A program made the translations under genes and the position numbers. The notes beneath the pieces were generated by a model. That model was not told where the DNA came from, ran no database searches, and was given only the letters and a program-made list of their open reading frames with translations. A stretch of DNA of 64,000 bases from Sphingobium sp. CCH11-B1. Its GTDB lineage: Bacteria; Pseudomonadota; Alphaproteobacteria; Sphingomonadales; Sphingomonadaceae. The stretch lies in the NCBI RefSeq assembly GCF_001556865.1, contig NZ_LSJY01000135.1, positions 20,781 through 84,780 on the forward strand, read 5' to 3'. How positions within the stretch are numbered: position 1 is the stretch's first letter; every line of letters begins with the position of its first letter. Of the stretch, positions 29,566-38,248 are shown piece by piece.

Positions 29566-30561
29566 CTACGCCGAACCGCGCAGGATCAGTTCCGGCTTCA
29601 TCGCGACGGAGGCAACCGTTTCTCCCGCCATGCGTCGCATGAGAAGGTCGACCAGCAATCTCGCGCCATTGCGCATGTCCTGACGGACGGTGGTGAGCGG
29701 CGGAACCGTGTGTGCGGAAATGCTGATGTCGTCATAGCCGACGATCGAGACGTCCTGCGGCACGCGCAAGCCCTGATCGGCGACCGCCCGCATGGCGCTC
29801 ATGGCGATCACGTCGGACGCGGCGAATATGCCGTCCGGCGACGTGTGAGTTTCGAGGTAACGCGCCATGTCCTGATAGGCATCCTGGTCGGTCAGATGCA
29901 GCGGCAACAGGATTTCTTCGACTTCGGCGGCTTGATTGATGGCGCGGTGAAATCCGGCATAGCGATCCGCGAATTCGGGAACCGCCGGGTCGCCAAGAAA
30001 GGCCAGCCTGCGCCGGCCGATGGCGATAAGGTGCCTTGCCGCCATTTCTCCCCCCGTCAGATTGTCGGTGCCGACGGTGACCTGAACCAGATCCGGGCGA
30101 TTCGCGCCCCAGACGACCAGAGGCGCAAACTGCTTCGCCACGCCTTCTATGACATCGGTCTGGTCCGATTGCCCGATCAGGATGATGCCATCGACGCGGC
30201 CGGACAGGGCCATGTTCGCCAGCCAGCTTTCGTCGCCAGGCACGACCCGGGACAGAAGCAGGTCATAACCTTGTTCAGCCAGCGCGTCGGCTAGGGGGCC
30301 AAGCAAGCCCATGAAGAAGGGATCGGAGAGGCTTTGCTGCACTTCGTGACCCAGCGGAAAAACCACGCCCACAGCGCCGGTGCGGCGCTTTCGGAAGAAA
30401 CTGGCGGTCTGGTTCAGCCTGAAACCATGTTCTTCCGCAAGGGCCCTGATGCGGGCCTTCGTCTTTGCCGAGACCCGGGGATTGTCGTCCAGCGCCCGTG
30501 ACACGGTTGAAACGTGGACGCCCGCGATCTTGGCCAGTTCCACAAGGCCGATGGTCTTCAT
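29566..30561 (-). CDS. LacI-family repressor of the sucrose locus
   Basis: The 331-residue regulator starts with the LacI HTH (LVELAKIAGVHVSTVSRALDDNPRVS) and hinge (RLNQTASFFRKRRTGAVGVVFP), followed by a periplasmic-binding-protein-like effector domain (DGIILIGQ, FLGDPA, SIVGYDDISISAHTVPPLTTV). The ATG at 30561 directly precedes the HTH. Two palindromes of LacI type sit 1.4 kb away in the TonB receptor/MFS promoter, so it most likely represses those genes until sucrose or a product binds. Confidence 0.93.
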   Translation of the reverse strand: MKTIGLVELAKIAGVHVSTVSRALDDNPRVSAKTKARIRALAEEHGFRLNQTASFFRKRRTGAVGVVFPLGHEVQQSLSDPFFMGLLGPLADALAEQGYDLLLSRVVPGDESWLANMALSGRVDGIILIGQSDQTDVIEGVAKQFAPLVVWGANRPDLVQVTVGTDNLTGGEMAARHLIAIGRRRLAFLGDPAVPEFADRYAGFHRAINQAAEVEEILLPLHLTDQDAYQDMARYLETHTSPDGIFAASDVIAMSAMRAVADQGLRVPQDVSIVGYDDISISAHTVPPLTTVRQDMRNGARLLVDLLMRRMAGETVASVAMKPELILRGSA

Positions 30562-30675
30562 TGAAATGGCAAATCCTCCGGCGCGCACGAAGCGGCCGGT
30601 CCAGGGCGGCCTTCCTGAACGCTATAGCATGTTTTGGCGAAGGAGCCTATCGACGCCGCCTCTGCTCATGTCGAC

Positions 30676-31686
30676 CTAAAAGCGTGCGATCGCCTTCAAC
30701 ACATGGTCCGCTTGCGCGATCAGCTCTGGAATGCGGGTCGGCATTTCCTCGGCCGACAGACTGTGGGTATGGAGGGCGTCGGTCGGGATGCTGCCGTCCA
30801 GCATAGCCTGCTTGACCCGATCGAAATCGGAAGAGAGCGCATTGCGGCTGGCGATCAGGGTCGTCTCGCGCTTGTGGAATTCGGGATCTGGGAAAACAAG
30901 ATCGCCGGGCGCGACGCCGACCAGCACCAGCGCGCCGCCATGCGCGACATGGTTAAGGCTCTGGGCCATCGCCTGCAGCGAACCCGTGGCATCGAACACC
31001 ATGTCGAACATCTCTCCGTCGGTGCGGGCGGCGAGGTCGCTCGCAAGGTCCGGCCCGGCTTCGACGATGTCGGTGAAACCCAGCCGGTCCCGGGCATAGG
31101 CCAGGCGCGAAGGTCGGGTGTCGACCAGCGTGACGGACGCACCGTTCAGCCGGGCGAACAGGCCCGCCGCGACGCCGATCGGACCCGCGCCCACAACCAG
31201 CGTCCGGTCGTCCCCGCCAACCCGTGACCGCGCCACCGCATGGGCCCCGATCGCCAGGAATTCGAGCATCGCCGCCTGGTCGATGCTGAGGCCCGTGGCG
31301 TCGATCACCGCGCGTTCGGGTACAGCAATCAATTCGGTCATGCCGCCGTCCGCATGGACGCCCAGCACGCTGATGTTCATACAGGCGTTAGGCTTGCCCC
31401 GACGGCACGCGACGCAATGGCCGCAGGAAAGATAGGGGTTGATCGCCACCGTCTGGCCGGGACGGAAGGCGGAGCCCTGACCGGCCTCCACGACTTCGCC
31501 TCCCAGTTCATGCCCCATCACGCGCGGATAGGCGAGGAAGGGGTGGCGGCCTGCGAAGATATGATAGTCGGTGCCGCACAATCCCACGCGACGGATGCGG
31601 ACGAGTATCTGGCCGGCCTGCACCGCAGGTTCGGGCCGCTCTTCCATTTCGATGCTGAAGGGTTCGCGACAGACGATCGCTTTCAT
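30676..31686 (-). CDS. Zinc alcohol dehydrogenase, candidate L-galactonate 5-dehydrogenase
   Basis: The 336-residue medium-chain dehydrogenase has catalytic zinc ligands Cys37 (VGLCGTD) and His59-Glu60 (GHELGG), structural zinc cysteines 88, 91, 94 and 102, and a Rossmann motif VVGAGPIGVAAG. It resembles the LgoD/threonine-dehydrogenase-like group. Its divergent neighbours are a sugar lactonase, a tagaturonate-reductase-like gene and altronate dehydratase; together they suggest oxidation of L-galactonate to D-tagaturonate. The substrate is inferred from context only; other polyols or sugar acids are possible. Confidence 0.85.
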   Translation of the reverse strand: MKAIVCREPFSIEMEERPEPAVQAGQILVRIRRVGLCGTDYHIFAGRHPFLAYPRVMGHELGGEVVEAGQGSAFRPGQTVAINPYLSCGHCVACRRGKPNACMNISVLGVHADGGMTELIAVPERAVIDATGLSIDQAAMLEFLAIGAHAVARSRVGGDDRTLVVGAGPIGVAAGLFARLNGASVTLVDTRPSRLAYARDRLGFTDIVEAGPDLASDLAARTDGEMFDMVFDATGSLQAMAQSLNHVAHGGALVLVGVAPGDLVFPDPEFHKRETTLIASRNALSSDFDRVKQAMLDGSIPTDALHTHSLSAEEMPTRIPELIAQADHVLKAIARF

Positions 31687-31765
31687 GACCTGCTCCTTGC
31701 CTCGGCGATGTCTCTCCCGGTGGGCCTAGACGATCATTCTCATATATGCAAGTTAGGGATCGCAT

Positions 31766-32602
31766 ATGCGAATAGACGCTCATCATCATCTCTGGCGCTA
31801 CGATCCCGCCGCATTCGGCTGGATCGATCCCGCGTCCGCCATCGCCCGCGATTTCTCGACGGCCGATCTCGCCTTCTGTCTGGACGAAGCTGGCGTCGAA
31901 GCTGTCATTGCCGTGCAGGCACGGCAATGCGCGGAGGAAACCGATTTCCTGCTCGACGCCGCCAGACGGTTCGCGCGGACCGTCGGGGTGGTGGGCTGGA
32001 TCGACCTGCGCGCGTCGGACATTGACACACTGCTCGCTGCGCGGACGAACCCGCTGATCGTCGGCTACCGGCATGTGGTGCAGGACGAGGCGGATCCGGA
32101 TTTCCTGCTTGCCGACGCGTTCGTCCATGGCGTCAGCGCCGTGGTCCGCCATGGCCTGTGCTACGATCTGCTCGTCAATCACGCGCAGCTTGCGACCGTG
32201 CCTGCTTTCCTCGACAGGGTTGGTCCGGGTCGGTTCGTGCTGGATCACGCGGCAAAACCCGACATCGCCCGCGGCGGCTGGCAGCCCTGGGCTGACGATC
32301 TGGCGGCTGTCGCGCGCCGGCCGGACGTCTGGTGCAAGGTCTCGGGGCTGGTGACGGAAGCTGATCATCGGCATTGGCGACCCAAGGATGTGGAGCGCTA
32401 TCTGGATCATGTCTTCGCCGCGTTCGGGCCGGATCGGCTGATCTGGGGATCGGACTGGCCGGTCTGTCTGCTCGCGACTCCCTACCGTGCCGTGCACGAT
32501 CTGATCGCTGATTATGTCGCGCGTCACTGCCCCGATGCCGAAGCCGCCATTTTCGGCGGCAATGCTGCGCGCGCTTACGCGCTGCAAGCGGGGCAGCCAT
32601 GA
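31766..32602 (+). CDS. COG3618 amidohydrolase, candidate sugar-acid lactonase
   Basis: The 278-residue TIM-barrel hydrolase begins with RIDAHHHLWRYDP (metal His6 and His8) and ends with LIWGSDWPVCLL (metal Asp), as in L-fucono- and L-galactono-1,5-lactonases and LigI relatives. It is the first gene of a plus-strand trio with uxaB- and uxaA-like genes, overlapping the next by 4 bp. An imperfect inverted repeat (ATTCTCATATATGC at 31736 and GCATATGCGAAT at 31762) covers its start and may be an operator for the divergent pair. Confidence 0.87.
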   Translation: MRIDAHHHLWRYDPAAFGWIDPASAIARDFSTADLAFCLDEAGVEAVIAVQARQCAEETDFLLDAARRFARTVGVVGWIDLRASDIDTLLAARTNPLIVGYRHVVQDEADPDFLLADAFVHGVSAVVRHGLCYDLLVNHAQLATVPAFLDRVGPGRFVLDHAAKPDIARGGWQPWADDLAAVARRPDVWCKVSGLVTEADHRHWRPKDVERYLDHVFAAFGPDRLIWGSDWPVCLLATPYRAVHDLIADYVARHCPDAEAAIFGGNAARAYALQAGQP

Positions 32603-33714
32603 TCCTGCAATTTGGAACCAGCCGTTTCCTTCAGGCGCATGTCGACCTCTTCGCGTGGGAGGCGGCGCAGGCCGGGCAGGATGTGCCGGACATCGCGATC
32701 GTTCAGGTTAGCGGCGATGCCAGCCGGGCAGGCCGGCTTCAGGCGTTCAACGATTCGGCCGGCTTCCCGGTGATCGTGCGCGGACTGGAGCAGGGCGTGC
32801 CCGTGGAGCGGCGGGTCCAGGTCTGCAGCGTGACGCGCGGCCTGTCCGCCAGCGGCGACTGGGCAGCGCTTTGCGATCTGTTCGTCGATCGGGCGACCCA
32901 TATCGTGTCGAACAGCGGCGACACGGGCTATGATATCGGCGACGCGGACCGCGCGCGGAATGGCGATGGCCCGCCGCGAAGCTTCTGCGGCATCCTCCTG
33001 AACCTGCTTCATCGTCGCTGGATGGCGGGGCGTCCGGGCGTCACCCTGCTGCCCTGCGAACTGGTCGCGGCCAATGGTGCGACATTGCGCAAGGCGGTGC
33101 GGGGCCTTGCGATAGCGCAGGGTCTGGAAACGGACTTCATCGCGTGGCTGGAGGCGACATGCCTGTGGGTCAACACGCTGGTCGACCGGATCGTCAGCGC
33201 GCCGCTGGAACCGGCGGGGGCTGTCGCGGAACCCTACGCCTTATGGGCGATCGAACGGCAGCCGGCGCTCGTCATGCCCTTTGTCCACCCTTCAGTGACT
33301 GTCGTGAACGACCTCCAACGCAGCGAGCGTTTGAAGCTGCACATCCTCAACCTCGGCCATAGCTGGCTCGCGGAAGAGTGGGCGCAGGCGGGGGGCGACC
33401 GCGCCGTTACCGTGCTTTCGATGATGCAGGACGAAGCATCGGCCGACCGGCTCGCGCGCCTGTATGCCGATGAGGTGGTGCCGGGCTTCACGGCCATGGG
33501 TTGGGGGGAGCATGCGCGCGATTATGTCGCGATGACGCTCGACCGCTTTGCCAACCCCTATCTGGAACATCGGCTGTCGGACATCCACGCCCATCATCCC
33601 GCCAAGGTGGCGAAGCGGATCGGGGCATTTGTCGACTGGGTGGACGGCAGCGACTGCCATTTGCCGATGCCGCACTTGCGCGCGCTGGCGGGGCGCTATG
33701 GAGATATAGAATAA
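32599..33714 (+). CDS. Mannitol-dehydrogenase-family protein, tagaturonate reductase-like
   Basis: The 371-residue NAD-dependent oxidoreductase opens with LQFGTSRFLQAHVDLF, the UxaB-type version of the family's Rossmann entry, and contains the substrate-site stretch ERLKLHILNLGHSWLAE with the Lys and His of the active site. It is about 110 residues shorter than E. coli UxaB, mainly at the C-terminus. The adjacent altronate dehydratase (1-bp overlap) supports reduction of D-tagaturonate to D-altronate; fructuronate is an alternative. Confidence 0.82.
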   Translation: MILQFGTSRFLQAHVDLFAWEAAQAGQDVPDIAIVQVSGDASRAGRLQAFNDSAGFPVIVRGLEQGVPVERRVQVCSVTRGLSASGDWAALCDLFVDRATHIVSNSGDTGYDIGDADRARNGDGPPRSFCGILLNLLHRRWMAGRPGVTLLPCELVAANGATLRKAVRGLAIAQGLETDFIAWLEATCLWVNTLVDRIVSAPLEPAGAVAEPYALWAIERQPALVMPFVHPSVTVVNDLQRSERLKLHILNLGHSWLAEEWAQAGGDRAVTVLSMMQDEASADRLARLYADEVVPGFTAMGWGEHARDYVAMTLDRFANPYLEHRLSDIHAHHPAKVAKRIGAFVDWVDGSDCHLPMPHLRALAGRYGDIE

Positions 33715-35210
33715 TGGTAAGGGCGTTACGGATTACGGACGCGGACGATGTGGCGATCCTCATCGACGATGCAGCGCCCGGCGACGATGTGCTGGGCATT
33801 GCGGCGCGCGATGCCATCCCGAGCGGGCACAAGTTGACGCTGAGGCCGATCGCGGCGGGCGAGATCGTGCGCAAATATGGGCAGGTCATCGGCGTCGCCA
33901 CGCGCGACATCGCGCCGGGCGAGCATGTCCATTCGCACAATCTGGAGGTAGGCGACCATCAGACGGGTGAAGGCGTGCCGGCGCCGGCCGCGCGACCGGC
34001 CGCCGCTGACCTGTCGGCCGCCACTTTCGATGGCTATCTGCGCGCCGGCGGCGCGGTCGGCACGCGCAACGCGATTGGCATCATCGCCAGCGTCAACTGC
34101 TCGGCGACGGTCGTGCGCCGCATCGCCCGCCAGTTCGAGGGGCGTCTGCCCGCTGGCATCGATGCGGTCGCTCCGTTCACGCACGGCAGCGGGTGCGGCA
34201 TGCCCAAATCGGGCGACGGCTTCGAAACGCTGGAACGGACGCTGGCGGGCTATGCGCGGAATCCCAATTTCGGCGGCGTGCTGCTGATCGGACTGGGGTG
34301 CGAAGTGGCGCAGATCGACGAGATGATGGCACGGCACGGGCTGACCGCCGGGCCGCGCCTGCGCACGCTGACGATTCAGGATGCGGGCGGCACGGCGCAG
34401 GCGATCGAGCGGGGCAGCGCTATCGTGACCGAACTGATTGAGGAAGCGGCCGCAGATCGGCGCACGACGCGACCGGCGTCGGACCTCGTGCTGGGGCTGC
34501 AGTGCGGCGGTTCGGATGGCTGGTCCGGGGTCACCGCCAATCCAGCGCTGGGTGCGGCGACCGACCTGCTGGTCGCGGCGGGCGGCACCGCGTTCCTGTC
34601 GGAAACGCCGGAAATCTACGGTGCGGAACACCTCTTGATCGCCAGGGCAACAAACCCCGCCGTGGCGCGCGCTTTGCAGGCGCGGATCGCCTGGTGGGAG
34701 GAATATGCCGCGCGCAACAGCGCCAACCTCGACAACAACCCGTCGCCCGGCAACAAGGCCGGCGGACTCACGACAATCTTCGAAAAGTCGCTGGGCGCGA
34801 TCGCCAAGGCCGGGTCCGCGCCGCTGGCGGACGTCCTGCTCTATGGTGAGCAAAGACGGGTCAACGGCCTCAACTTCATGGATTCGCCGGGCTACGATCC
34901 CTGCTCCGCGACCGGGCAGATCGCGTCCGGCGCCAATCTGCTGGCCTTCACCACCGGGCGCGGGTCGGCGTTCGGCGCGCAGCCGACGCCGTGCCTCAAA
35001 CTGGCGTCCAACGCGGCGCTCGCGCGGTCGATGGCGGACGACATCGACATCGACTGTTCGCCCGTGCTCGGCGGCCTTTCCGTAGCGGACGCGGGGCGCA
35101 TGATCTTCGACCGGCTGCTGGCGACCGCATCGGGCGCGCCGACGAAGTCTGAGGCGCTGGGCATGGGCGATTTCGAATTCGTTCCCTGGCAACTTGGCGC
35201 CTGGATGTAG
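33714..35210 (+). CDS. uxaA: Altronate dehydratase (UxaA/GarD family)
   Basis: The 498-residue protein has an N-terminal SAF domain (residues ~1-80: IPSGHKLTLRPIAAGEIVRKYGQ) followed by the UxaA catalytic region: GAVGTRNAIGIIASVNCSA, PFTHGSGCGM, LQCGGSDGWSGVTANPALG, NPSPGNKAGGLTTI and FMDSPGYDPCSATGQ. It dehydrates D-altronate to 2-keto-3-deoxygluconate using Fe2+. The start codon overlaps the previous stop by one base (TAATG). No KDG kinase or aldolase gene lies in the window. Galactarate dehydratase is an alternative, less fitting the context. Confidence 0.92.
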   Translation: MVRALRITDADDVAILIDDAAPGDDVLGIAARDAIPSGHKLTLRPIAAGEIVRKYGQVIGVATRDIAPGEHVHSHNLEVGDHQTGEGVPAPAARPAAADLSAATFDGYLRAGGAVGTRNAIGIIASVNCSATVVRRIARQFEGRLPAGIDAVAPFTHGSGCGMPKSGDGFETLERTLAGYARNPNFGGVLLIGLGCEVAQIDEMMARHGLTAGPRLRTLTIQDAGGTAQAIERGSAIVTELIEEAAADRRTTRPASDLVLGLQCGGSDGWSGVTANPALGAATDLLVAAGGTAFLSETPEIYGAEHLLIARATNPAVARALQARIAWWEEYAARNSANLDNNPSPGNKAGGLTTIFEKSLGAIAKAGSAPLADVLLYGEQRRVNGLNFMDSPGYDPCSATGQIASGANLLAFTTGRGSAFGAQPTPCLKLASNAALARSMADDIDIDCSPVLGGLSVADAGRMIFDRLLATASGAPTKSEALGMGDFEFVPWQLGAWM

Positions 35211-35232
35211 AAGAACGAACAGTTGGAGAAGG

Positions 35233-35484
35233 ATGTGTGAAGACGTCCTGCCCATCCTTGCCGCCGTCGGCGCGTGGGCGCAAAGGCACCATGGCAAGGG
35301 CAGCGTCAGCCGGATCGCGGACGCCGAAACGGGCACATGGATCGACGCGGGGTGCTCTGCCGCGAAACGCCGCGTAACGGCGGCCCGGATCAGACCCGAT
35401 CCGCCTGCACCACGATGTCGAGGGCGCGCAAGGCCGACAGGATGCGGTTCAGATGCTGCGCATCCGCGACCTCCAGGTCGATGA
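35233..35484 (+). CDS. Possible small protein downstream of uxaA
   Basis: An 83-codon frame starts 22 bp after uxaA with a good GGAGAAGG ribosome site adjoining the ATG. The first ~50 residues (EDVLPILAAVGAWAQRHHGK, then SVSRIADAETGTWIDAG) look like real protein, but the last 30 are Arg/Pro-rich and overlap the convergent rel gene by 95 bp. I do not recognise it. It may be the surviving 5' end of a fourth gene whose remainder was lost. Confidence 0.3.
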   Translation: MCEDVLPILAAVGAWAQRHHGKGSVSRIADAETGTWIDAGCSAAKRRVTAARIRPDPPAPRCRGRARPTGCGSDAAHPRPPGR

Positions 35485-37495
35485 TGTCGGTGTGAAACGG
35501 ACCTTCGCGGTTCACCAGTTGCAGGTTCAGGATGTTCGCCTTGGTCGCGCCGAAGACGTTGGCGACCGCAGCCAGGGCGCCGGGCTGGTTCTTGACGATG
35601 ACGGAAAGGCGCGCGGTGCCGCCCTTGGACTTGCTGTCCCAGGCAAGGTCGACCCAGTCGTCGTTCTGATCCACCTCCAGCGACCGGCAATCGATCGTAT
35701 GCACTTCGATGGGTTCGCCGGTGCGGCGTACGCCCACGATCCGGTCGCCCGGCACGGGGTGGCAGCAATCGCTGAGGCTGTAGGCGATGCCGGGGGTGAG
35801 GCCGCGGATCGAGACCGGCTCATGCTGGCGCGGGTGCGCTTCCTCCATCCCTTCCGCCGTGGTGGAGCCGGGGATCAGCGCCTCCATCACTTCGCTGTCG
35901 AGCACGCGATGCGTGGCGATGGCGACCATCAGCGCGGCGCGGTCTTCCAGCTTCAATCGCTTGAGCGCCGCGGACAGCGCCTTGTCGCCCAGTTCCTTGG
36001 CAAGGTCGGGGGAAAAGCGGCCGACGATCTCCTCATAGAGTTTCTCGCCGAGCTTTATCTCCTCGCCCCGCTGCTTCTGCCGGATGTAGCGGCGGATGGC
36101 GGCGCGCGCCTTGCCGGTAATGGCAAAGGTCAGCCAGCCGGGCTGCGGCTCCTGTCCTTCGGACTTCAGGATTTCGACCTGATCGCCATTTTCCAGGGAC
36201 GTGCGCAACGGCACGACGCGGCCGTTGACCTTCGCGCCCACGGTCTGGTTGCCCAGCGACGTGTGCACGGCATAGGCGAAGTCGACCGGCGTCGATCCCT
36301 TGGGCAACTGATGCAACTCGCCCTTGGGGGAGAAAGCGAAGATGCGGTCCTGATACATCGCCATGCGGGTATGTTCGAGCAACTCGTCCGCATCCTGGCT
36401 CTGCTCCAGGATTTCGACCAGGTCGCGCAGCCAGGCGGCATGGTGATCGGCCGCGTCGCCCTTCTGCTTGTAGGCCCAATGGGCGGCAAGGCCCATTTCC
36501 GCGTCATTGTGCATGGCGCGGCTGCGGATCTGCACTTCGATCCGCGCATTGTCCTGATGGATGACGGTGGTGTGCAGCGACTGATAGCCGTTGCGCTTGG
36601 GCGTGGAGATATAATCCTTGAACCGGCCGGGCACCATCTTGAAGGTCTGGTGGATGATGCCGAGCGCGCGGTAGCAATCCTCGACCGTCTCGGTGATGAC
36701 GCGGAACGCCATGACATCGGTCAGCTGTTCGAAGCTGATGTGCCGTTCCTGCATCTTCTTCCAGATGGAATAGGGGTGCTTCTCGCGGCCTGATACGCTG
36801 ACCGACACGCCCTTGCCCGCCAGCAGCAGCTGCAGTTCCGCGCCGATCCGGTCGACCTTGTCGTGGCCGCCTTCCTTCAACTGCTCCAGCCGGCGGGTTA
36901 TGCTGTCATAGGCTTCCGGCTCGATCTCCCGGAAAGCGAGCAACTGCATCTCGCGCATGAAGTCATACATGCCGATCCGCTCGGCAAGCGGGGCGTAGAT
37001 GTCCATCGTCTCCCGCGCGATGCGGCGCCGCTTGTCGGGATTCTTGATGAAGTGCAGCGTGCGCATATTGTGCAGCCGGTCGGCAAGCTTCACCAGCAGC
37101 ACGCGGATGTCATCCGACATGGCGAGCAGGAACTTGCGGAGATTTTCCGCCGCCCGCTCATTCTCGCTCATCGCCTCGATCTTGCTGAGCTTGGTCACGC
37201 CGTCCACCATGCGGGCGACGTCGGACCCGAAGGCGCTCTCTATCTCCTCATAAGTGACCAGCGTGTCTTCGATCGTGTCGTGGAGCAGCGCGGTGACGAT
37301 CGTCTGGTCGTCCAGGTTGAAATCGGTCAGGATGCCCGCCACCTCGATCGGGTGGCTGAAATAGGGGTCGCCGCTGGCGCGCTTCTGACTGCCATGTTTC
37401 TGCACGGAAAAGACATAGGCGCGGTTGATCATTGCCTCGTCCGCATCCGGATCGTAGCGCTTCACCCGTTCGACAAGTTCATATTGACGCAGCAT
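35390..37495 (-). CDS. Bifunctional (p)ppGpp synthetase/hydrolase, RelA/SpoT
   Basis: This 701-residue RSH protein controls the stringent response. It has the HD hydrolase (FSHPIEVA with His48, LLHDTIEDT with His72-Asp73), the synthetase (PGRFKDYISTPKRNGYQSLHT; RFKD is the form found in bifunctional enzymes), a TGS domain (FAFSPKGELHQLPKGSTPVD) and a C-terminal ACT domain. I chose MLRQYELVER at 37495; an in-frame ATG upstream would add 18 unlikely residues. It appears to be the main long RSH of this organism. Confidence 0.96.
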   Translation of the reverse strand: MLRQYELVERVKRYDPDADEAMINRAYVFSVQKHGSQKRASGDPYFSHPIEVAGILTDFNLDDQTIVTALLHDTIEDTLVTYEEIESAFGSDVARMVDGVTKLSKIEAMSENERAAENLRKFLLAMSDDIRVLLVKLADRLHNMRTLHFIKNPDKRRRIARETMDIYAPLAERIGMYDFMREMQLLAFREIEPEAYDSITRRLEQLKEGGHDKVDRIGAELQLLLAGKGVSVSVSGREKHPYSIWKKMQERHISFEQLTDVMAFRVITETVEDCYRALGIIHQTFKMVPGRFKDYISTPKRNGYQSLHTTVIHQDNARIEVQIRSRAMHNDAEMGLAAHWAYKQKGDAADHHAAWLRDLVEILEQSQDADELLEHTRMAMYQDRIFAFSPKGELHQLPKGSTPVDFAYAVHTSLGNQTVGAKVNGRVVPLRTSLENGDQVEILKSEGQEPQPGWLTFAITGKARAAIRRYIRQKQRGEEIKLGEKLYEEIVGRFSPDLAKELGDKALSAALKRLKLEDRAALMVAIATHRVLDSEVMEALIPGSTTAEGMEEAHPRQHEPVSIRGLTPGIAYSLSDCCHPVPGDRIVGVRRTGEPIEVHTIDCRSLEVDQNDDWVDLAWDSKSKGGTARLSVIVKNQPGALAAVANVFGATKANILNLQLVNREGPFHTDIIDLEVADAQHLNRILSALRALDIVVQADRV

Positions 37496-37608
37496 CGTTG
37501 CCCGATTGTGAGAGAACGGCCTTGCTGCGCAACAAAAAAATCCCATCATGGGTCATTTAGCGCCGCTCTTTTTGCAACGGAGACGGCTTTGCGCTATATG
37601 AGAATGTC

Positions 37609-38097
37609 ATGAAACATAATCTGGCCCAGGACTTGGAACAATGCGCGCTTCCCGCCGCGCTGGAAGCGATGGGGGAACGATGGTCCTTCCTCATCCTGCG
37701 CAGCGCGCTGTCGGGCATCCGCCATTTCGAGGAGTTCCAGTCGACGCTGGGCATCGCCCGTAACATCCTGGCCAACCGGCTCGCCCGGTTGGTGGAGAAT
37801 GGCATCATGCTGCGCCAGCCTATGCTGTGCGACCGGCGGAAGGTCGAATATCGGCTGACGGAAAAGGGGGAGGATCTGGCCCCCGCCATGATCGCGCTGC
37901 GCCAATGGGGCCAAAAATGGAGCTGCGCGCCCGCTTCCTGCCAGGTGCTGGCCGACAAGCGCGACCGCAAGCCGATCCGGGGCGTCACGATCCAGGCGCA
38001 TGACGGGCGGGCGCTCGACCTCACCGATCTCGTCTGGGTGTGCACGGACGAAGTAACGCCGATGGCGCCGGAGCGGGAACCCGCCAAGGCGGCCTGA
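37609..38097 (+). CDS. HxlR-family winged-helix regulator
   Basis: The 162-residue protein has the HxlR pattern: a Cys near the N-terminus (EQCALPAALEAMGERWSFLI), FEEFQSTLGIARNILANRLARL and the wing VEYRLTEKG. Residues 105-162 form a small tail with another Cys pair (SCAPASC). HxlR proteins often sense aldehydes or redox through the N-terminal Cys. It is divergent from rel with 113 bp between; its target is not evident. Confidence 0.88.
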   Translation: MKHNLAQDLEQCALPAALEAMGERWSFLILRSALSGIRHFEEFQSTLGIARNILANRLARLVENGIMLRQPMLCDRRKVEYRLTEKGEDLAPAMIALRQWGQKWSCAPASCQVLADKRDRKPIRGVTIQAHDGRALDLTDLVWVCTDEVTPMAPEREPAKAA

Positions 38098-38248
38098 TCG
38101 CTCCTGCGGCAGTGCGTCCTTTTCAAGGGTGAAACGAGCGAGGGATAAGTATGCCCGCGCTCGCGCGACGCGCCATTAGACGTCTGATCGCTGGACGGCG
38201 TGAACGGAGTGTTTCCATCTGCCGCGCGCGGGGCTAGGCTCTGTGGCA

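Noticed and set aside
33726-35768. A 680-codon minus-strand frame opposite uxaA
   Set aside because: uxaA motifs on the plus strand are decisive; the antisense product is low-complexity and runs into rel in the wrong frame.
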